The notes under the pieces are model-generated. The model did no database searches and was not told the origin of the DNA. It was given only the letters and a program-made list of their open reading frames with translations. Below are positions 59,357-64,000 of a stretch of 64,000 bases of DNA, one piece after another (position 1 is the stretch's first letter; each line of letters starts with the position of its first letter). This DNA comes from Serripes groenlandicus. Lineage: Eukaryota > Mollusca > Bivalvia > Cardiida > Cardiidae. The DNA lies in contig JASEVX010000003.1 in NCBI GenBank assembly GCA_031761405.1, forward strand, positions 12,665,510 through 12,729,509, written 5' to 3'. Made by a program: the position numbers and the translations under genes.

Positions 59357-60868
59357 ATCGAATCCTTTCTACATTTGAGCATACATGTATAAACAAAACT
59401 GTAGCAGTCCCATCGAATCCTTTCTATGTTTGAGCATACATGTATAAACAAAACTGTAGCAGTCTCATCGAATCCTTTCTACGTTTGAGCATACATGTAT
59501 AAACAAAACGTAGCAGTCTCATCGAATACTTCCTACGTTTGAGCAAACATGTATAAACAAAACTGTAGCAGTCTCATTTACATTCACCATCGAATCCTTT
59601 CTACGTTTGAGCATACATGTATAAACAAAACTGTAGCAGTCTCATCGAATCCTTTCTATGTTTGAGCATACATGTATAAACAAAACTGTAGCAGTCTCAT
59701 CGAATCCTTTCTATGTTTGAGCATACATGTATAAACAAAACTGTAGCAGTCTCATCGAATACTTCCTACGTTTGAGCAAACATGTATAAACAAAACTGTA
59801 GCAGTCTCATTTACATTCACCATCGAATCCTTTCTACGTTTGAGCATACATGTATAAACAAAACTGTAGCAGTCTCATCGAATCCTTTCTACGTTTGAGC
59901 ATACATGTATAAACAAAACTGTAGCAGTCTCATCGAATCCTTTCTACGTTTGAGCATACATGTTTAAACAAAACTGTAGCAGTCTCATCGAATCCTTTCT
60001 ATGTTTGAGCATACATGTATAAACAAAACTGTAGCAGTCTCATCGAATCCTTTCTATGTTTGAGCATACATGTATAAACAAAACTGTAGCAGTCTCATCG
60101 AATAATTCCTACGTTTGAGCAAACATGTATAAACAAAACTGTAGCAGTCTCATTTACATTCACCATCGAATCCTTTCTACGTTTGAGCATACATGTATAA
60201 ACAAAACTGTAGCAGTCTCATCGAATCTTTTCTATGTTTGAGCATACATGTATAAACAAAACTGTAGCAGTCTCATCGAATCCTTTCTATGTTTGAGCAT
60301 ACATGTATAAACAAAACTGTAGCAGTCTCATCGAATACTTCCTACGTTTGAGCAAACATGTATAAACAAAACTGTAGCAGTCTCATTTACATTCACCATC
60401 GAATCCTTTCTACGTTTGAGCATACATGTATAAACAAAACTGTAGCAGTCTCATCGAATCCTTTCTACGTTTGAGCATACATGTATAAACAAAACTGTAG
60501 CAGTCTCATCGAATCCTTTCTACGTTTGAGCATACATGTATAAACAAAACTGTAGCAGTCTCATCGAATCCTTTCTACGTTTGAGCATACATGTTTAAAC
60601 AAAACTGTAGCAGTCTCATCGAATCCTTTCTATGTTTGAGCATACATGTATAAACAAAACTGTAGCAGTCTCATCGAATCCTTTCTATGTTTGAGCATAC
60701 ATGTATAAACAAAACTGTAGCAGTCTCATCGAATCCTTTCTATGTTTGAGCATACATGTATAAACAAAACTGTAGCAGTCTCATTTACATTCACCATCGA
60801 ATCCTTTCTACGTTCGAGCATACATGTATAAACAAAACTGTAGCAGTCTCATCTACATTCATCCGGAG
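59357..60868. repeat. 55-bp tandem repeat with higher-order structure, about 27 copies
   Basis: The unit has CATCGAATCCTTTCTACGTT, TGAGCATACATGTATAAACA and AAACTGTAGCAGTCT. A 13-bp addition (CATTTACATTCAC) punctuates the array at about 59574, 59808, 60148, 60382 and 60782. It usually follows a variant unit with ACTTCCTACGTTTGAGCAAA, so groups of four or more units repeat as blocks. Confidence 0.95.
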
Positions 60869-61905
60869 ACTGGTCGATTGCGTTTAACTCGCTTTCACCA
60901 GGTGTTCTCGTTGCTGTATCATGGCAGGTTATATTGAGAGCACTCTCGAATAACTTTTAATAATAATTATACGATGTGTTGTGAGCGGTCTGATTTGATT
61001 ATATTGATGACAAAATATTGACACATCCAGAACTTTGGAAGTTAATCTAAATACGGAATAGAAACCATTGTGGCAAAATGAGATATAATTAAAAAAAATA
61101 GTTTCTCTTTTTTCCTGTAATGTTTTTATAATTAGTCCCCTGTATAAAGCGTTTACATCAGGGAAAATATGTCCATTTTTCACATACAGTAGACGACTTT
61201 AAAGACATACAGGCAGAACTATTAAATGTCTTTTTAAATATATTTTTTTATTATTGAATAGAATTGAAAACATCGTGTCAGTATAAGAAATTGCTCATTA
61301 TGAGCAATTTCTTAAGCTACTACAATGTTTTCAAGAGATATCTTTGAATTGTTGCAAAGTCCTTATAAATGTCGACTGTGTCACTGAACGTGGGCATCTG
61401 TCGGAAATATGCGGCAGTTTAAAAATGTAAAAAATGTATTTGAACTGTTTCAGTTCCACGAGAAAGCCTCTCCATTATAAATCATTCGGGGACATCAATC
61501 GCAAAAAATAATATTTAAAAAGACATATTTGAACAGTTTCAGTTCCGTGAGACAAAATCCTACAAATAAAGGGTTTGTGGTGGGGGAGGGGTTAGGTTTC
61601 AAAAGCCATTGGTATAAGTGGCACGACTATATCCCTGAAGTTGTTAATAGGTTCCAAGTGATCGTGAATGTATGTGTGTGTACATATAACCGACCTTTCG
61701 AGGCAATTTCAACCGATTTCTTGTAAAACATCATTGAAACGAAAACATTTCTCGAGAGTAACAATTTCTTCTTGAAACAAAATGTTTCTGCGATCTTTAT
61801 ACTCTTCGTACAACTTGTAGATCTACATAATGTTATATGAAAACGAGTATTCAATAGTATTAGTATGGTTAGTTTGACTTCAGTATGTCCGGGGTGTATA
61901 AGATC
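60869..61905. other. Intergenic sequence with two decayed MITEs
   Basis: Decayed TTAA-type MITE pieces lie at about 61045-61165 and 61170-61400 (AGACGACTTTAAAGACATAC, AAATTGCTCATTATGAGCAA). The latter contains the perfect short palindrome TTGCTCATTATGAGCAA. No gene is recognised. Confidence 0.45.
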
Positions 61906-62122
61906 TGTTAACTCTTTCAACGCCGAATTGTTTAAAGTAGACCCTTCCATGTTCGAAATCAGGCATCTCCATTTTTCATTTAATAAGAGTTTTGGAATAT
62001 TTTGATAACTAAAATGCAAACAATGATGATTTCAGGTGAGACAGCTCGTTAAGAGCTGACTCACCTGAATCAGTATTGTTTGCGAAAACCTCAATAATAC
62101 TGTTGGCGCTGAACGAGTTAGG
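61906..62122. mobile_element. Inverted-repeat element with GCTCGTT hairpin
   Basis: TTAACTCTTTCAACGCCG at the left is roughly mirrored by TTGGCGCTGAACGAGTTA at the right. Inside, TTTCAGGTGAG and CTCACCTGAA form a stem around an AGCTCGTTAAGAGCT palindrome. CAAACAATGATG and AGTATTGTTTGCG form an outer stem. The partial copy at 58810 confirms that it is interspersed. Confidence 0.6.
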
Positions 62123-62384
62123 TAGTTACCGCTTACTTCATAGTAGATGTTTACAATCTACCTAAAAGAAAGCTTTAGAAAAAAGGAAGAATAGTTTAAA
62201 ACAAGATGATAAACGTTATTGGAAAAACAGAAATGGCTTCATTTGCTCGACTTCTCCGATCATCCTACTATGATTACGATTTCAAACTATGTCGAATAAA
62301 GTCGAGTCAAAAGTCGTATGCAATAACAGGATTCTTTGTTCAAGTGTTGGACATCTTAACCGACCCAACTCAGTATTTACCTTG

Positions 62385-62990
62385 AAACTAGTATTTGCGT
62401 GTAAAAGAGGGTACACATCTATTTAACTAGTATTTGCTTTAAAAAGAGGACACACCTTTATTTACTAGTATTTGCTTTAAAAAGAGGACACACCTCTTTT
62501 GAACTAGTATTTATTATATAAAGGGGAAACACCTTTATTTAGCTAGTACGTGTTTAATAAAGGAGAGAAACCTTTAGTTAACTTGTTAATTTGCTTTAAA
62601 AAGAGGATACATCTTTATTTAACTAGTATTTGCTTTAAACAGAGGATATATCTTTATTTAAGTATAGTATTTGCTTTAAAAAGAGGATACATATTTATTA
62701 ACTAGTATTTGCTTTAAACAGGGGATACATCTTTATTTAACTAGTATTTGCTTTAAAAAGAGGATGCATATTTATTTAAGTATATTATTTGCTTTAAAAA
62801 GAGGATACATCTTTATTTAAGTATAACATTTGCTTTAAAAAGAGGATACATCTTTATTTAATTAGCATTTGTTTTAAAAAGAGGATACATCTTTATTTAA
62901 CTATAGTATTTGTTTTAAAAAGAGGATACATCTTTATCTAATTAGTATTTGTTTTAAAAAGAGGATCGTCTATTCTTTCATTCAGTGTTT
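62385..62990. repeat. Tandem repeat, about 39 bp, about 15 copies
   Basis: The unit has CTTTAAAAAGAGGATACATC and TTTATTTAACTAGTATTTG. Copies differ by small indels (AAGTATAGTATTTG) and substitutions. Confidence 0.9.
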
Positions 62991-63400
62991 GTCTTAATTA
63001 ATATTTTATTCATGAACTTTTGTAGAACCGTATTGCTCTTTATTCAACGTCATTAATTCATAGGACTAATCACCAACAAAACTTCGATTTTTAGTATAAA
63101 GATGCATCCTTAAACATGAATAATTCATACACAGGAAGTACATCTATATCACATGTGTTTCATGGAATTACATTATTGCTAACTTTGACTTAAAATATGA
63201 AAGGGAGATAATGAAGATATAAAGAAATATTAACATTATGTTGCAGTTGTCTTTCCAAATATCCTGACTTTCAGGCATTTTTTTTTTTTAACCCACACTG
63301 CTCTTTTTCATGTCTTCAAACAATAGTATAAACGTTTAAAAAGTTGTTTAGCTTGGGTCAATTCCCGAACGTTTCAAGTGACTTAAATGGAACGATGTTA
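62991..63400. other. AT-rich intergenic sequence
   Basis: Nothing is recognised apart from a T-run at about 63278. Confidence 0.4.
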
Positions 63401-63419
63401 AGCCTTTTTAATATGTCTA

Positions 63420-63595
63420 CGAATTTTGGCGCGTTTGCAGCAGACGACTTTTGAAGACATCGTGGCAAAAGAGGAAATTGCTCTTTATGCTTTCAACTCT
63501 ATTCGATAGTTATAATTGACAGTTTCCATATTTAAGCCTAGATCCTTTAAAAGTTGCCTGCTGCAGAGTTGTTGTATCTGGTTAGGTGTTAATCA
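63420..63595. mobile_element. Decayed TTAA-type MITE
   Basis: GCAGCAGACGACTTTTGAAG, GCAAAAGAGGAAATTGCTC and TTGCCTGCTGCAGAGTTG remain in family order. The terminal TTAA ends are lost. Confidence 0.5.
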
Positions 63596-63714
63596 TCTAC
63601 CATCTAACTGCGATATGTTCTTCAATGTTTTCCGCGGAATGCAGCGTATCCAAATAATGGAGACAGATTGGGGAGGTCGCAAGGTATTGTGGGAACAAGT
63701 ATTTGTGTGAGACC

Positions 63715-63957
63715 TTGTAGTTGAGCTCTTGAAGTAGATAACCTGAAGTAGAGATATTCAAGTATATATCTTGAAGTAGAGATATTGAAGTAGATATCTT
63801 GAAGTACATATCTTGAAGTAGATATCTTGAAGTAGATATCTTGAAGTAGAGATATTGAAGTAGATATTTTGACGTAGAGATCTTGAAGAAGATATATTTA
63901 AGTAGATACTGTATATTGAATTATAGATCTTGAAGTAGTGAACTTGAATTAGATATC
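63715..63957. repeat. Short tandem repeat, about 14 bp
   Basis: TTGAAGTAGATATC and variants (TTGAAGTAGAGATA) repeat about 16 times with occasional indels. Confidence 0.9.
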
Positions 63958-64000
63958 TCCTGTATCCTGTATCACTGTTACTAAGTCAATCCATTGGTGT

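Overview
This 64 kb window is animal nuclear DNA, most probably from a bivalve mollusc. It is AT-rich, has a split gene with GT-AG introns, and is crowded with short non-autonomous transposons and SINEs of kinds I associate with bivalve genomes. One tract of 200 Ns (16301-16500) marks an assembly gap. The only securely identified gene is the 3' end of the major vault protein gene (MVP) on the + strand: three exons at 765-976, 2286-2505 and 3962-4345 encode the last 271 residues (end of the shoulder domain, cap helix, cap ring and a charged tail). Its upstream exons lie outside the window. Three weaker gene traces are a first coding exon at 56426-56517, a possible ZP-domain exon at 50838-50926, and a promoter-like region with a non-coding first exon at about 19060-19249.

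The rest is repeats. By my estimate tandem arrays fill about 40% of the window: a 62-bp satellite (about 7.76-18.19 kb), 57-bp arrays (21.96-23.15 and 31.4-34.25 kb), 39-bp (24.2 kb), 63-bp (35.8-36.6 kb), 28-bp (37.1-41.5 kb), 54-bp (41.9-42.5 kb), 36-bp (48.4-49.2 kb), CT microsatellite (50.2-50.74 kb), about 57-bp (51.05-51.76 kb), 26-bp (57.4-58.4 kb), 55-bp (59.36-60.87 kb), about 39-bp (62.4-63.0 kb) and 14-bp (63.7-63.96 kb). Several periods are multiples of three, so these arrays create long open frames (up to 811 codons) that are almost certainly not genes.

Between the arrays are interspersed elements. The commonest is a palindromic family with TTAA at both ends and termini beginning CCCTTTCCC, consistent with piggyBac-type MITEs; some copies are nested in older ones. 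Others are a family with GAGCCG/CGGCTC termini, a composite element with CAGGGGCGTAGC termini and 5-bp target duplications that carries a GAGCCG-family core, a palindromic family around 26.6 kb, a family with GTACAAGTTGGC-type ends, and tRNA-derived SINEs. The most notable observation is that the 10 kb satellite lies inside one SINE copy: tRNA-like A and B boxes sit at its right edge, a GATT-repeat tail at its left edge, and a 7-bp direct repeat flanks the whole. It looks like an internal SINE segment amplified to roughly 165 copies, later reshaped by a 2.85 kb segmental duplication.
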